From the NCBI GenBank assembly GCA_943355045.1, contig CALRDY010000007.1, positions 1-14,337 of the forward strand: DNA of 14,337 bases. Reading direction: 5' to 3'. The notes below the pieces were generated by a model, which was not told the origin of the DNA, did no database searches, and saw nothing but the letters and a program-made list of their open reading frames with translations. Numbering within the stretch: position 1 is the stretch's first letter; every line of letters begins with the position of its first letter. Position numbers and translations under genes: made by a program. This stretch comes from Candidatus Nomurabacteria bacterium (lineage in GTDB: Bacteria > Patescibacteriota > Minisyncoccia > Phycocordibacterales > Phycocordibacteraceae). Positions 12,993 through 14,337 of the stretch are shown here, in pieces.

Positions 12993-13952
12993 ATGCGCAT
13001 TCTTCGAACAGTAGGGATCGTCAGCAGTGCCGCGGCTCTCTTGCTCTCTGCAAGCGTCGCATTCGCTCAGGAGTCGGCAGCGACAAGCGCTACGCAAGAA
13101 GGGGATGCGACCGCAGCTGGCGTGCCGCGCCCGGTAGTCGCGCCAGCAGCACAGCAAGAGCTAAAGAAAGAGGTGCAGGATGTGCGCAAGGAGGCGCAAA
13201 CGCGCGTACAAAATGCGCGTGAAGATGCGAAGAAACTCATGGAGTCGAAGCGTGCAGAAGTAAAGAGCGGCATGGAAGCGAAGCGCGAGGATGCGAAGAA
13301 GCTCATGGAGACGAAACGCGAAGAAGCGAAGACGCTCATCGAGAATAAGCGCGAAGAGATGAAGACGCTCATGGAAACGAAACGCGAAGAAGCAAAAACC
13401 CGCGTCGAGGAAAAGAAAGTAAAGGCAGAGAAGCGTTTGTCTGATATCAAGGACAAGGCGAAGCAGGAAGCGGCGCAGCGGCTCGCCAAGCAGCTCGAAG
13501 AGCTCAACTCGCACTGGACCGATCGCTTTATGGAGACGCTCAATCGCCACAGCGATGTCGTACAGAAGATCCAGGATCGCGCGGCTATCGCTGCGAGCGC
13601 CGGGAAGGATGTAGCTTCTACGACTGCGGCGATCGCCTCAGCGAAGACTGCGATCGAGACAGCGCGGACTGCGGTAATCGCGCAGGCTGCGAAGGCCTAC
13701 GTGCTCGATGCTTCGACGGTCACGACGACCGCTGCGACGACGACCTCGAAGGGTCAGTCAGAGCTCATGAAGAACTTGAAGACGTCATTCCAGACGGTGC
13801 ACAAGGCACTGTTCAAGGACCTCTTTGCGCTGCGCGACGGCCCGATGACGGAGGTGCGCAAAGCGGTACACAGCGCGTTTCAGACGCTCGGGAAGATTCC
13901 CGGAATCGATGAGAAGAACGCGACCTCGACCGCCGCAACGTCGAATCAATAA
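12993..13952 (+). CDS. Exported coiled-coil protein with 11-residue repeats
   Basis: The protein has 319 residues. Residues 1-25 form a Sec signal peptide (basic start, hydrophobic SSAAALLLSASV, cleavage after AFA). A low-complexity Ala/Pro linker follows. Residues 56-170 are a long charged coiled coil containing six 11-residue units at 76-141 (form REEAKTLMETK). Then comes an Ala/Thr-rich part and a mixed C-terminal domain (about 245-300). There are no cysteines. The 11-residue period fits a right-handed or straight coiled coil. I know no family function; an envelope or cell-surface spacer role is an inference. It probably shares a transcript with the small membrane protein that follows 18 bp later. 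Confidence 0.85.
   Translation: MRILRTVGIVSSAAALLLSASVAFAQESAATSATQEGDATAAGVPRPVVAPAAQQELKKEVQDVRKEAQTRVQNAREDAKKLMESKRAEVKSGMEAKREDAKKLMETKREEAKTLIENKREEMKTLMETKREEAKTRVEEKKVKAEKRLSDIKDKAKQEAAQRLAKQLEELNSHWTDRFMETLNRHSDVVQKIQDRAAIAASAGKDVASTTAAIASAKTAIETARTAVIAQAAKAYVLDASTVTTTAATTTSKGQSELMKNLKTSFQTVHKALFKDLFALRDGPMTEVRKAVHSAFQTLGKIPGIDEKNATSTAATSNQ
13218..13415 (+). repeat. Six in-frame 33-bp repeats encoding 11-residue units
   Basis: The units begin REDAKKLMESK, RAEVKSGMEAK, REDAKKLMETK, REEAKTLIENK, REEMKTLMETK and REEAKTRVEEK. The DNA copies are similar (repeats of CGCGAAGA and AAGCTCATGGA), which suggests growth by tandem duplication and gives the locus potential for length change. Confidence 0.85.
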
Positions 13953-13970
13953 TCTCTAACTGAAAACATC

Positions 13971-14291
13971 ATGGACTTCCAACCGATGAATCAACCGACA
14001 GATCAGCCGCTGAATCAGCCTCTATCCCTGGACCAGGGCTCCTCGAATACCGTGTGGTACGTCGCTGGCGGCGCAGCCATCATCATCGCTGCGCTCGTCG
14101 TCTGGTACTTCTTCGGCATGACGCCGCCAGTCGCAGATACATCATCTACGGCTATCGAACAGACGCAGATTGTGCCGCCCGCAAACAACACTGTGGGAGA
14201 TATTTCGGCCGATCTCAATCAGATTCCCGATGACACTGCAGTGCTCAATCAGGACGCTGCCGCTGCCGCACAGGCCGTGCAGGGTCTCTAA
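13971..14291 (+). CDS. Small single-pass membrane protein of unknown function
   Basis: The protein has 106 residues. The N-terminus is rich in Gln, Asn and Pro with a short repeat (NQPTDQPLNQPL). One transmembrane helix lies at about residues 28-48 (VWYVAGGAAIIIAALVVWYFF). An acidic, Ala/Gln-rich tail of about 58 residues follows, probably outside the cell. It is not a standard signal peptide because the helix is preceded by 27 polar residues. I do not recognise a family. It follows the exported coiled-coil gene by 18 bp and ends before a strong terminator, so the two are likely co-expressed and may act together at the envelope. Confidence 0.75.
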   Translation: MDFQPMNQPTDQPLNQPLSLDQGSSNTVWYVAGGAAIIIAALVVWYFFGMTPPVADTSSTAIEQTQIVPPANNTVGDISADLNQIPDDTAVLNQDAAAAAQAVQGL

Positions 14292-14310
14292 GATAGGAAA
14301 GGGAGGAAAT

Positions 14311-14337
14311 AAAAAACGCCCTTCTGGGGCGTTTTTT
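14311..14337 (+). terminator. Intrinsic terminator
   Basis: AAAAAACGCCC (14311-14321) pairs with GGGCGTTTTTT (14327-14337) around five bases, ending in a T-run. It closes the transcript of the two envelope genes and, with A's on the left, could also work in reverse. Confidence 0.92.

Noticed and set aside
13218..13415. Regular 33-bp repeats that might suggest a CRISPR array
   Set aside because: The units are contiguous, without spacers, in frame, and encode an 11-residue coiled-coil repeat.

Overview
The window looks like a chromosome segment from a small-genome bacterium of the Candidate Phyla Radiation (Patescibacteria), most like the Parcubacteria group. This placement is an inference. 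It rests on compact tail-to-tail and overlapping genes, few Shine-Dalgarno sequences, many -10 boxes sitting 6-7 nt before a start codon, a tRNA interrupted by a group I intron, a shortened RF2 and a divergent CTP synthase. RF2 is present and many genes end in TGA, so the code is the standard bacterial one. The UGA=Gly recoding of Gracilibacteria/SR1 is excluded.

Layout. 1-762 is the 3' end of an ABC exporter gene. 763-4794 is a tRNA/selfish-element region: tRNA(CAU), a LAGLIDADG endonuclease whose end overlaps tRNA-Asp, a bidirectional terminator, a minus-strand pair (alternative oxidase and cupin), a SemiSWEET sugar transporter, a truncated LAGLIDADG-like remnant, tRNA-Thr(GGU) split by a 186-nt ORF-less group I intron, an HNH endonuclease and tRNA-Thr(CGU). 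4797-7996 holds a VTT/DedA-like membrane protein, a minus-strand NUDIX hydrolase, prfB (RF2), a hicB-hicA toxin-antitoxin pair and a DUF6624-like protein. 8076-11363 is a core run: ftsE, ftsX, pyrG. 11367-12864 (minus) is an ABC ATPase plus permease of the nitrate/sulfonate/taurine type without a visible binding protein. 12993-14337 is an exported coiled-coil protein with 11-residue repeats, a small single-pass membrane protein and a terminator.

The most unusual part is 1037-4794. Three different nuclease-type ORFs each lie immediately 5' of a tRNA gene on the same strand, and one of those tRNAs carries an intron with no endonuclease of its own. The intron joins after U36 of the anticodon (last exon base U, last intron base G) and restores an ordinary tRNA-Thr with anticodon GGU. 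The nuclease ORFs are visibly more A/T-rich than the flanking genes. The neighbouring HNH enzyme could be the mobility partner of the intron.

The second notable point is a lone alternative oxidase with all six di-iron ligands, translationally coupled to a cupin, in what appears to be a fermentative lineage. The third is a recurring start architecture (-10 box, 6-7 nt, ATG) that suggests much of this genome is transcribed as leaderless mRNA; the NUDIX gene, with a strong Shine-Dalgarno and a TTGACA -35 box, is the exception.
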